Source: Platanthera guangdongensis
Lineage: Eukaryota; Streptophyta; Magnoliopsida; Asparagales; Orchidaceae
Direction: 5' to 3'
Assembly (NCBI GenBank): GCA_039583875.1
Contig: CM077163.1
Location: forward strand, 228,648,646 to 228,712,645
DNA: 64,000 bases
Both the position numbers and the translations under genes were made by a program. The notes beneath the pieces are model-generated. The model was given only the letters and a program-made list of their open reading frames with translations. It was not told where the DNA came from and did no database searches. Positions 20,972 through 30,270 of the stretch are shown here, in pieces (within the stretch, counting starts at the first letter, position 1; each line of letters starts with the position of its first letter).

Positions 20972-21198
20972 TTGTACATGAAATTTTAGGAAAAGTGTCA
21001 ACTTTCGTGTTGATCACTTTTCCTAAAAATGCATGTACAAGACGTACATTGGAAATATGCCCAAATTTTGTGTCATTCAAAAATACGTCTTGTACATGCA
21101 ATTTCAGGAAAAGTGTTCAACACGAAAGTTGTAGATCTCGTCGTGATCTACAACTTTCGTGTTGAACACTTTTTCTGAAATTATATGTACAAGACATA
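20972..21198. repeat. Two adjacent foldback hairpins sharing one arm sequence (MITE-like)
   Basis: Hairpin 1 has arms 20972-21002 and 21009-21040 around a 6-nt loop. Hairpin 2 has arms of about 54 nt at 21084-21137 and 21145-21198 around the loop TCGTCGT, with 50 of 54 positions paired by my count. Both hairpins use the same arm sequence (CTTGTACATG ... GGAAAAGTGT), and the inner arms are also complementary to each other, so four arms can pair in several ways. There is no coding capacity. Confidence 0.85.
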
Positions 21199-21239
21199 TA
21201 TTGAAAAGGCACAAAAATTTAGGAGATTTTGAGGTGCGA

Positions 21240-21640
21240 CTAGCAAATAGTAACATTGTCAAAATGATCTTTCTAACGTTAGTAAAATAGTAGACTTCGT
21301 TTGTTATGACTTATTAGTTTCGATGGGTTATGATCATTGTAGAAAAAGTAATTCAGAACATAAAAGTGGACGAAATTTTTAAGATGAGCTCAAGAATGTC
21401 ACCATCATGCCAAACAGAGTCTTAGGTCTCTGATTGTGTATGTGAAGATAAGGAATTATTTGGTCTTATTAAATCCATTTTTGTCTACTTAAGCCATATG
21501 TCATAAATATGTCCTCTAGGCCAAGTCTCTGCCAGTCTTTAGCTCCTATTATCGTCTCCAAAAATAGACGGTTTTATTTCAATTTGGTTTGAATGAGTTT
21601 TTCTTTTATATAGACCATCTCCAAAAATTGAAATATTCTA
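21240..21640. other. Unassigned AT-rich sequence
   Basis: No gene seen. It contains GCCAAACAGAGTC at about 21408, identical to a sequence at about 38183, which may be the end of a small DNA transposon. Confidence 0.5.
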
Positions 21641-22639
21641 GGGTTCTATTTGGAGTGATTGTAGCAACTGGAGAAGCAGTGGTGAGAAACAGTGGTGGAA
21701 TAATCAGCTATTTTGTACAGTGATAGCAGAATTTGTGAAACTGTTTGAAAGAACAACTTTTGCAGAGCTGTTTCAAACGGAGAAGTTGTTTAAGATGTTT
21801 GGCAAAACAGTTGTGTGGTGTACAGTTCATTTTTTTTCAAAACTTAAAGACGAACAACAATAACATAAAACGAACATGTTAACTTAATTCATTTTAAGTG
21901 CTCCGTAACAATATTAAAAAATAACAAACAATTTTCAAAAGGGTTTTTCATTGTTAAAAATCATAAACGTGCTTGTTCGTGCTGATGAAGCATATCCCTC
22001 GATCATTGAACGCTAACTGCATAACAATAATAAATATAGTTATTGAATTTTTTTTTATTTATGTTTACAAATTTAAACGTCATAATGTAGTATACTTGTG
22101 ATATTTCATGAGTTGATCTGCAATGTTGTCTCTGATATTGGTCATTTCGGTATCTCTCGTTCCTTCAATTGAACTTCGTGCATTGTTCAGATTTAGATCG
22201 ATAGTTCTTGGACGATTGTTTGGTCGTAACTCATATACATCTACATGAATAAAGCTTTCGTTTTCGTTACATACATCAAACACTGGGTCAGATCGCGATG
22301 AATGTCTTCTAATAAAGTTATGGAGCGACATCGTAACCACCACAATGACACTTTATTTTGATAAATCAAATTTAGGCATTTTGCTAAGTATAACCCACTT
22401 TTTCTTTCATACACCAAAGTAGCTTTCGGACACACTACGTAGTGATGAGTGTGTTTTATTAAATATTTCATGTCGTCATTCAATTGAGCGACTCCTCCGA
22501 GCAAAGTCCGGCAAGTGATATCTAGTTTCTGGAAAAAGTTTCAAATGCCCTTTTTTTCCAATGGATAATCTGCATATGCAAGATAAAATTTACCTTTGAT
22601 GAGATTCCCCGGAATGGGTTCAACCAAACCATGGATCCA

Positions 22640-24880
22640 GTAAGCACAACCGCAGTAATCTTCCGCAAAGAGAAACCCTGTGACACGGCCACCCGAGCCG
22701 CTCTATAGGGGCCTCCCATGCGGCAATCGCCCTGCGCGAAGAAGGTCGAGCATGGGAGTTCCCACGCGCATCAAGAATCGTCCAGCGCGCTACGCGCACG
22801 AAATTATTTCTGCGCACAGTGCGCAAGGGATTAATCTTGCGCAGGACCTTCAAGCCAATGGGGATTACCCCATTGGCTGGAAGAGGAGTGCACGGTGCGA
22901 GCGGGATTAATCCCGTGCAGGGCCTTCCAACTAATGGGGATTACCCTCATTGATTGGTAGAGGCGTTGACCAAGTCAGCACCCCAAAAGCTGACTTGGTC
23001 AGCTCCCATTTTAGCCTCCCTGTTGTGGAGTGTTGTGCACTCCCCAACAGGGAGTCGTGTGCTAACTTCCGCACCCCCCAGGGGGTGGTGCGGCAGTTAT
23101 CTTGGGGGACCGCGGCTTGTGCCGACAGCGCGTCCCCCCTCCCTTCCGCGACCGCCTTCGTCATCATTTCCTAGCGTCATGGTCGTCGCCGCTATCGCCT
23201 CTCAACACCACGGCCACCACCGTCGTCATTTCCCACCTTTACGGACGTCGTCGCCGTCGTCTCCCAACACCACGACCGCCACCGTTGTCGTCTCCCAACG
23301 GCACAGGCATCGCCATCGTCGTCGGCCTCCGCCATCGTCACCGACCTCGCCCACCGCTCGTCAGTCTCTAACATCGTCGCCAGCCTCTTCCTCACCGTTC
23401 GACCAACCTCCACCGCCCGGCCTTCGTTGTCGGCCGGAGTCTGTCGTCGGCCGGCCCTCACTGGCCGGATTCTTGGCCTCCGCTGATCCTCCACCGTCCG
23501 ATCACATTGCCACAATCGCTGCCATCGGTTACGTGGGTAACCACCCACGTAACCTCCCGCACAACCTTTTGTAATGGGGAAAGTGAGTTGTCAAAAATAA
23601 AAATGGGTTGCGTCTAGTAAAATTATAAAATAATATGTGCATAATGCGTCATGAAATCGGTCTATAAATAGCAAGCATGGTGGCTATGGGTTGTGGATAG
23701 CCGCATAACCATCATAATCACCCATGAAGCCTATAAATAGGGCATCAGATCCTCCTTTATTCTCATTTTCTCCTTAACCGGAAAGTCCTATGGATTTTCC
23801 CTCTCCTTTCTCCTTTGTCTTCTTCATTTTCTTCTCCCCCTTTGAAGATCTTCAAACACTACTTCAAGATCTCCTTCGTCTTTGAATCCTCCTTCAAAGA
23901 TTTTCATCTTCTGCGCCTGGAAAATTCTCCTACAAAATTTTTCTCTCCTCCACTTCTCTTCCTTGTGCGCTGCTGCGCGTGCCGCCTCCTTGCGCGCTCT
24001 CGAGCGCATCTCTTCCTTGCGCACCTTTATGCGTGTCGCTTCCTTGCGCAATCTCGCGTGTGTCTCTTCCTCGCGCGCCCTCGCGCGCTCCGCCTCTCAG
24101 CGCTCTCTCATGTGCTCTGCTTCCTAATGCGCTCTCGCGCACGTCTCTTTCCCTTCTCGTTCTCGCACACTCAGCTTCCTTGCGCGCTCCCATGCATGCC
24201 TCTTCCTTGCGCGTTCTCGCTCGCTCTGCCTCCTTGCGCACTCTCACGCTTGTCGCCTCCTTGCGCGCTCTCGTGCACGTCGCTCCCTTGTGCGGGCCTC
24301 TTCCCCCACGCTCCGAGCGCTCCCTCCCAGTAAGCGCTCCGCGCGCTCACCACGAGCAAGCCCCTTGTGCGTTATTTACCAACAAGTGCTCTGTGTTCTC
24401 TCCTTCAGCAAAAGCCTCATGCGCTCTCTACTAGTAAGTGCTTTGTGTCCTCCACCAAGCGCCTCACGTGCTCCCTACCATCTAGCGCTCTGCACGCTCT
24501 CCTCCAGCAAGCGCCTTACGTGCTCTCCATCAATAAGCGCCCCACGCGCTCAAGAGCAAGCCATCCATCCACTGATAAGATAATCGCACTGCGATTCTCC
24601 AAAAGACAATTAAAGACAAGACGCAGAGGATAAGGCGCACTGAGCGCCCCCCGAGCTTTAAGCCCCAAACGTAAGAACGGGTGCAGCAAGCTGCTCCCGC
24701 CTCTAAAAACTATCAGAGGACTCCAGAATATAATAAGCGCATCGCTTCCCGAAGCACACAAAGAAATAATTAGCTCTGTGAATGGAGGCTTGTCACCCTT
24801 CGAGCTCTCTCTCTCCCCCCAATAATTGTAATGAGATGCGGCTTATCGCCCTCGAGTTCTTGAAAAAGTCATGTAGCAAT
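22640..24880 (+). mobile_element. GC-rich LTR-like insertion in the Harbinger transposase
   Basis: About 2.2 kb between the two transposase halves. It is GC-rich with a chain of perfect short inverted repeats (22850-23070, 23527-23554), then two TATA boxes (TCTATAAATAG at about 23663; CCTATAAATAGGG at 23731), followed by a low-complexity CTTGCGCGCTCTCG region (23960-24570). The order U3-hairpins, TATA, long R/U5-like leader resembles a large solo LTR in plus orientation. No coding domain and no clean TG...CA borders with TSD were found, so the class is uncertain. Confidence 0.45.
23960..24570 (+). repeat. Low-complexity CTTGCGCGCTCTCG-type repeats
   Basis: Irregular repeats of CTTCCTTGCGC/GCGCTCTCGCGC and later CTCC(A/C)(G/A)CAAGCGC units. 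They create open frames rich in Ser, Ala, Pro, Leu and Cys on the plus strand (for example 23979-24434), which are compositional, not genes. Confidence 0.7.
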
Positions 24881-24884
24881 GCTC

Positions 24885-25080
24885 AGATCTAGTGGTTTGG
24901 TCGGCACAGATCCAGTCATGTGGTTTTTCATCCAGTTTATGGGTTTTTCACTTCAAAAATTGTCTTGTCAACTTTTCTCTTTTTTTGAATGTTTGCACGT
25001 TCGACCACTCTATAGGCTAAGACAGTCCAAGTTAATCTGGTCCGACCGTGTCGTCAAGTTTGGCCGCAACAACCTTCAAT
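24885..25080 (-). repeat. Dispersed LTR-like repeat family, copy 1
   Basis: Reverse complement matches copies at about 42315-42720, 42960-43330 and 59218-59480. The shared core includes a GTGAAAAACCC-like start, GGATGAAAAACCACATG and GGATCTGTGCCGACCAAACC. The family is non-coding; it is probably the end part of LTRs of one retrotransposon family. Confidence 0.55.
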
Positions 25081-26099
25081 ATTTAAAAAAGACTTAGACA
25101 ATTGAAGATGTGATATTTATTAAATTCAACCAGCTGAATAAATTAACATAGTGTACAAACTCATGTGTGTATCTTCTGGGGAAAATGAAAATTTACTTAG
25201 CAGATCCCTTACTGCACGATGATATATGCATGTGACATTTGCGGAACCCTCCTATCCAGGGACAACACATGTAAAACACATATTGGAATCGCAAACCGTC
25301 ATTACGTTTTGAGTCGCGCTACCATGACGACCAATATAAGACACTTGATTTTCAACAGGTATACATGCATCAACATGTGTGTCATCAATTGCTCCAATAC
25401 AGTCTTTAAAAATGGCATATATCTTTCTTCATTTTGTATGTGTGAAAGAATCGAACAAAACTGGGGATCACTAGGAGCAATGTTATGCATGGATAAATTT
25501 GTCAGGGTATGAAGACCGATCATAAACAACCGACTTAAGGTTTTCGTAGAATGCTAGAATCTTTCACCTGATTTTCTGAATATTTCATTGTAGCCCAAAA
25601 TATAAATTATTATTGCCAAAACTTCGCTAACTTGGGTTCTCTATGTTCCTTTTAAACTGTGATGTTGTTCTAACAATGTTAGCAAATCAAAGAAAATCAC
25701 CGTAGTCATTCAGAACATATTGTGAAACTTTCCTTGATGTTTGACAAATAATTCACAGAATCATTTATACTCGGTTTGAGATGATGTCATGCAAGATGTT
25801 TTATCACAAAACAAAGAGACATAATCATTCATGACACATATGCTCGATGTTACGAGTTTCACAAATTGAGCGCAATCTTGTTGACGAGATGAACAATAGT
25901 TTAACATCAATTCTTCATCATTATCAATGTCAACATCATCATTCACAGTTGACATTCTAGCGGCCTAAACATATGAAACAACAAACATTACAAAGATGTA
26001 ACATATAAGTTGCACAAATTAAACATCCAAAACACGTAAGTGGCAAGGCAACAAAAACATACAAGTTTTAAATAGAAATACATAGGCACAAAGATATCA

Positions 26100-26330
26100 T
26101 ATATGTGAATTCATATAGTAGGCCTCCAGCCATTCCACCCTCCTATTCTCTGGGATACTCGGGAAGGTCACGCGACTCACAGTAGTTTGGAAATTAACCG
26201 TGGAAAAATGGTACAATAATCTGTCCTCGAAGATTTCAGAATGCCTCTCAAGTTCTTGAATTGTCTCTCACAGTAGATATATACTAGTAGGGACAACTGG
26301 TGTTGTAACGCGCTGCATAATAGTTTCTGA
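26100..26330. other. Unassigned sequence between Harbinger ORF1 and ORF2
   Basis: AT-rich inter-ORF spacer. No motif recognised. Confidence 0.5.
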
Positions 26331-27094
26331 CGTTGAAAATAATTTCTCAACATGTGCTAACAGGACCTATTTTTTTCCTATTTCATGCATCTTCCCCTTT
26401 TTCTTTTGAAACTGCTCCACTTTGTCAACATTGCACATGTGCAGTTGAATTAATGTCATCACTTTCAAATGCATGTGTGTTACTGTTTTCATTGATATGG
26501 TCCTCAACCTCTTCAGATATGGTTTTAGACTGCTAGAAAAGAGAAGGCAACTCTCCAGAAGAAGACATCCATACATTTTCTCATGTAGTAACAATTAATC
26601 TGAACATTTTCTCTAATATTTCCTCAAGCTCGGGAGGTATTCCAACAAAACCGAATTTATTGGCATTTGATATCATCTATAAATGGAAGGTACAATCAAA
26701 ATTACTGTACATTCTAACCAATCGTCTATATGTTTCAAGTTGAACAAAACTAAAAATATATGCTAACATCAATTCTTTCTTTCCACCAATCATTAGAAGC
26801 ATCTATTGTCCGTTTAGTAGAGTTCCAACCAAGGCCTGTCTCGCCCCTTTTGAGTTCGCGCCATAATTTTCAATCACGTTTCAATTGATACCATTTGTTT
26901 TCCATCTGAGAGTGACTGTAGTACAAACTTGTGCGCTCCTTGAAGTTTCTCATCAGATTGCTCCACTCTTCCTTATTGAAATGAGTGGTGGGTCTATTCC
27001 CTAAATCGATCTCTCAGATACAAAGATCGTAAAATAAGAAAACATGCAGTATCTCCCAATTTGCAGAAATGTCGCCCTCTGTTGTTTTGCCCAT
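26330..27094 (-). pseudogene. Harbinger ORF1, Myb/SANT-like protein
   Basis: Starts MGKTTEGDISANWEILHVFL at 27094. After a TGA comes GNRPTTHFNKEEWSNLMRNF, then NKWYQLKRD, KLWRELKRGETGLGW and TIDASNDWWKERI (27010-26780). This is the Myb/SANT-like DNA-binding domain of plant PIF ORF1 proteins, which help the transposase bind the ends. The C-terminal part (26594-26367) is degraded. Two stops within the domain make it a pseudogene. Confidence 0.82.
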
Positions 27095-27578
27095 CTACAA
27101 GAAAAAAATAAAATCAACGCAAAATTTACAATTCATGAGCCACCATTACAATGAGCTAGAAGTTCACAAAAATAATTACAACTACCCAAAAATATAATAA
27201 CAGACCCAAAACAAGGAACGTAAGCAAGATCGTAAATCTGAAACAATTATAGATCTGAAACATAGATTTGAAACAATACATCTTATACAACATAATATAT
27301 GTTGTAACGAGAAAGTGCTGTCATCAGATAAGAGGAAGAGAAATAGAAATCAGAAAATGTTCTGTAGATCAATGCCCTAACAGAAATCAGAAAATGCCCT
27401 AACATGAAATCAGAAAAAATGATGAGAAATCGATAACTGTGGAGGAAGGGAGAGCAGAAAACGGAGGAAAAATCGTAATCTCGCCGGTGTGACTACTGGT
27501 AGGACGTCCATAAGAGAGGAATGGTCGGGCAAGTCAGCGGTGGCGTCGACGAGAAGGGGGGCAATACCTGCAATTTAC

Positions 27579-29037
27579 TGTTGAAACCAAAAACTTGGTC
27601 TCTGTGGAGTTCGGGGTCCCAAAAGAGCGGTGACCTCACACCTACTACACTCAAGAGAACGTCACGAACCAAAGGATCAAGAAGCTAGGAACAGACCCTC
27701 GGCTCTAGCGCGGAGGTCCCACCTCACACCCGGAAGGCTACCTGAGCACTTCCCCTCCCCAGCCAATGCTCGAGCTAGGGTGACTTGGAGGAGCTCTCTC
27801 TACTCTACCAAGAAGAAGAAGCTAAGGGAGGAGGAAGCAAGAAAAAGTCCCCCTCCAAAGGCACCCAAGGGGGTCTATTTATAGTTTTCCAAATCTCATG
27901 GACCAAAATGACCGAAATACCCTTATGCCCAAAACACCTCGGGCCAATAGAAAACAGTCATGCCGAGGGGTAAAGGGGTAATCCCCCCCGAGGGCCAAAT
28001 GGTAAAACCGTAGGGTCCACAAGGGTCTAGGGGGCGGAGGGCGAACCCTCCCCGGAATAGCCTCCTGGGGCAAGAAGGCTGGCCGCCCGATCTCGCCCTG
28101 CGGGCTCGCCGCCTGGGGCGAGAGGGCTGGCCGCCCGGTCTCGCCCCTCGGGCTCGCCGCCTGGGGCGAGAGGGCTGGCCGCCCGGTCTCGCCCCTCGGG
28201 CTCGCTACCTGGGGCGAGAGGGCTGGCCGCCCGTCTCGCCCCGCGAGCTCGCCCCCTGGGGCGAGAGGGCTGACCGCCCAGTCTCGCCCCGCGAGCTCGC
28301 CACCTGCAGCGAGAGGGCTGGCCTCCCAGTCTCGCCCAGCGAGCTCGCCACCTGGGGCGAGAGGGCTGGCCGCCCAGTCTCGCCCCGCGAGCTCGCCACC
28401 TGGGGCGAGAGGGCTGGCCGCCCAGTCATGCCCCACGAGCTCGCCACTTGGGGCGAGAGGGCTGGCCGCCCAGTCTCATCCTACAAGCTCGCCACCTGGG
28501 GCGAGAGGGCTGGCCGCCCAGTCTTGCCCCGCGAGCTCGCCACCTAGGGCGATAGGGCTGGCCGCCCAGTCTCTCCCCGCGAGCTCGCCACCTGGGGGAG
28601 AGGGCTGGCCGCCCAGTCTCGCCCCGCGAGCTCGCCACCTGGGGCGAGAGGGCTGGCCGCCCAGTCTCGCCCCGCGAGCTCGCCACCTGGGGCGAGAGGG
28701 CTGGCCGCCCAGTCTCGCCCCGCGAGCTCGCCACCTGGGGAGAGAGGGCTGGCCGCCCAGTCTCGCCCCTGCCCAAGGCCAGGGTGCTGGGGGCGGGATC
28801 CTAGTCTCCAGCCAGTCCCATCATCCCACCTCGCACCTAGCACGTCAGGGGGGGTGCCGACCATCTTGTCGCACCCGCCCCTATAAAGGGCCCGGGAGAA
28901 GATGTTGATTTTCCCCCCTACTAGTATGTTTCCAAGCCAGAGCCAAAATTGGCCACAGAGAGTGCAAAATCTCCAAAAAGCTTAAAAACGTGCTTGTCGC
29001 GTTTGGGGCCCACTCTTCGCGAATACGGGGTTGTACA
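27579..29037 (-). repeat. Left (3') LTR, 1459 bp, with 48-bp minisatellite
   Basis: On plus it runs from TGTTGAAACC to GGGGTTGTACA. It contains about 14-15 copies of a 48-bp GC-rich unit (28075-28775) upstream (minus sense) of a TATA box at about 27870-27885. It is 274 bp longer than the right LTR, almost all explained by extra 48-bp units. Confidence 0.9.
28075..28775. repeat. 48-bp minisatellite array (left LTR)
   Basis: The unit begins CGAGCTCGCCACCTGGGGCG and continues with AGAGGGCTGGCCGCCCAGTC then TCGCCCCG. Because 48 is a multiple of three, long open frames run through it on both strands (for example repeats of GRDWAASPLAPGGELA). They are by-products, not proteins. Confidence 0.9.
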
Positions 29038-29621
29038 CAATCCCCGCTCTTTTCGAGGTTGACACAAGCTCGGAAAGAAACATCCAATCCAACGTATTCG
29101 CGGAGTGTAACTTTCCTGCGGGGTCAACCTACCATGCCAGCTATGGGAGCCTGGGTGGCGAGACCTTCTCTGGGTGAAAAACACTTAGCCTCCCCGAGGG
29201 GTCAACCTGTCAAGCCATCTAATGGAAGCCTGAGTGACGAGACGGCCTCGGGGTAAAAAACACTTCACCGCCCAGAAGGGTCAACCTGTCATGCCAGCTA
29301 TGGGGGCCTGGGTGGCGAGAAGTACCACCTCCGGGTAAAAAACACTTGGCTTCCACGAGAAGTACCACCGGCCCTGCCCAGCTAGTGAGAGCCTGGGCAG
29401 CAGGACCATCTCGGGGCAAAAAGGAACTTACTTCCCCCGAGGCACATTCGACCCAACCAGCTAGTGGGAGCCTGGCTGAGGAGATCCTCTCGGGGGTGGG
29501 GCTTGATCTCCCCGAGGCACATTCGACCCAACCAGCTAGTGGGAGCCTGGTTGAGGAGATCCTCTCGGGGGTGGGGCTTCCTCTCCTCGAGGCACATTCG
29601 ACCCAACCAGCTAGTGGGAGC
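29038..29621 (-). repeat. Internal degenerate and 75-bp tandem repeats, left of the copia insertion
   Basis: 29060-29430 holds older, diverged copies and 29430-29621 about 2.5 cleaner copies of the 75-bp unit (CACATTCGACCCAACCAGCT ... GAGGAGATCCTCTCGGGGGT). It is non-coding internal sequence of the host LTR element. Confidence 0.8.
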
Positions 29622-29626
29622 CTGAC

Positions 29627-29998
29627 TGTAGAAAGTAGCGAAAAAGAAAGAACAAACGGATAGACTTTTGAATAATTGAAATTTTATTATCCAAAAAAGA
29701 TATCATTTACAAAGGTATGACCTCCCTTATATAGAATGGAGGAGATATGAGAGAGAGTATACAAACAATGTGGGACTAAACATTTACAGTACAGAGCGGC
29801 TAGAAATAAAGGAGACCGCACAGGCCGCGCGGTTTAACAGATGGGTTAACCGCTCGGCAACTCCAGCAGGATAGAACAGGCCGCAATGGGCGACCGATAG
29901 ACCGCCCGGTCTCCAGGCTCCAGAGTGAGACCGCCAGACCGCCCGGTCAACAAACCGCGGGACCAGACCGCAAGGCCGCCCGGTCTAATACTTCAACA
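29627..29998 (-). mobile_element. Copia LTR, solo-like, with exact TSD (ctgac)
   Basis: 372 bp, TGTAGAAAGTAGC ... TACTTCAACA on plus, flanked by ctgac at 29622-29626 and 29999-30003. It differs by only a few bases from the copia 5' LTR at 34653-35024. On its right it is followed not by copia internal sequence but by 75-bp repeat DNA identical to that found right of the 5' LTR, so it looks like a solo LTR of the same insertion. Confidence 0.88.
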
Positions 29999-30270
29999 CT
30001 GACTGAGGAGATCCTCTCGGGGGTGAGACTTACTCTCCCCGAGGCACATTCGACCCAACCAGCTAGTGGGAGCCTGGCTGAGGAGATCCTCTCGGGGGTG
30101 GGGCTTGATCTCCCCGAGGCACATTCGACCCAACCAGCTAGTGGGAGCCTGGCTGAGGAGATCCTCTCGGGGGTGGGGCTTGATCTCCCTGAGGCACATT
30201 CGACCCAACCAGCTAGTGGGAGCCTGACTGAGGAGATCCTCTCGGGGGTGGGGCTTACTCTACCTGAGGC
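29999..30270. repeat. Duplicated 75-bp-repeat segment between the solo LTR and copia pol
   Basis: 272 bp essentially identical to 35025-35296 (one difference noted). It joins abruptly at 30270/30271 to the truncated 3' end of the copia pol gene, with only a GC/GGC microhomology. Confidence 0.85.

Larger units (their letters stand above)
22080..25955 (-). pseudogene. Harbinger DDE transposase, split by an insertion
   Basis: The N-terminal part starts MSTVNDDVDIDNDEELMLNY at 25955. Further left come the helix-turn-helix-like FRKSGERFQHSTKTISRYF (about 25570), HIQNEERYMPFLK and a decayed 'GAIDGTHV' region (25400), and NMCFTCVVPG with SKFSFSPE (25280-25180). The C-terminal part resumes at about 22605 with GKFYLAYADYPLEKKGH, then ETRYHLPDF, FGVWKKKWVILSKMPKF, MSLHNFIRRHS and a long tail ending QLMKYHKYTTL at 22080. 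The gap coincides with the usual 'PEG|KYYLVD' intron site of PIF transposases, so the insertion may have landed in that intron. Stops are present (for example in 'SIE*RHEIF'). Confidence 0.85.
21640..27578 (-). mobile_element. PIF/Harbinger transposon, decayed and split by insertions
   Basis: Minus-strand element with both Harbinger genes: ORF1 with a Myb/SANT-like domain (27094 to about 26330) and the DDE transposase (25955 to 22080). The left terminal region (about 21640, GGGTTCTATTTGGAG and 'caaactgtttgaaa'-type repeats) looks like a Harbinger subterminal region. An LTR-like block splits the transposase at about 22610-25180. A 10-kb LTR element with exact TSD sits at 27579, so the 5' part of this element, or its flank, continues at 37669. 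Exact TIRs and the 3-bp TSD could not be fixed. Confidence 0.8.

Noticed and set aside
20972..21198. A microRNA precursor
   Set aside because: The stems are long and almost perfect and occur twice in tandem, which fits a MITE-type foldback better than a miRNA gene. Without small-RNA data no such call can be made.
23815..24633. Cys/Ser/Leu-rich ORFs in three plus frames
   Set aside because: They translate low-complexity CTTGCGCGCTCTCG DNA inside an LTR-like insertion; no gene structure.
27879..28864. Long overlapping ORFs on minus (GRDWAASPLAPGGELA and GETGRPALSPQVASS repeats)
   Set aside because: They follow a 48-bp tandem repeat open in several frames at once. Composition and multi-frame openness show a minisatellite, not a protein gene. 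The same applies to 36823-37638 and 36908-37531.
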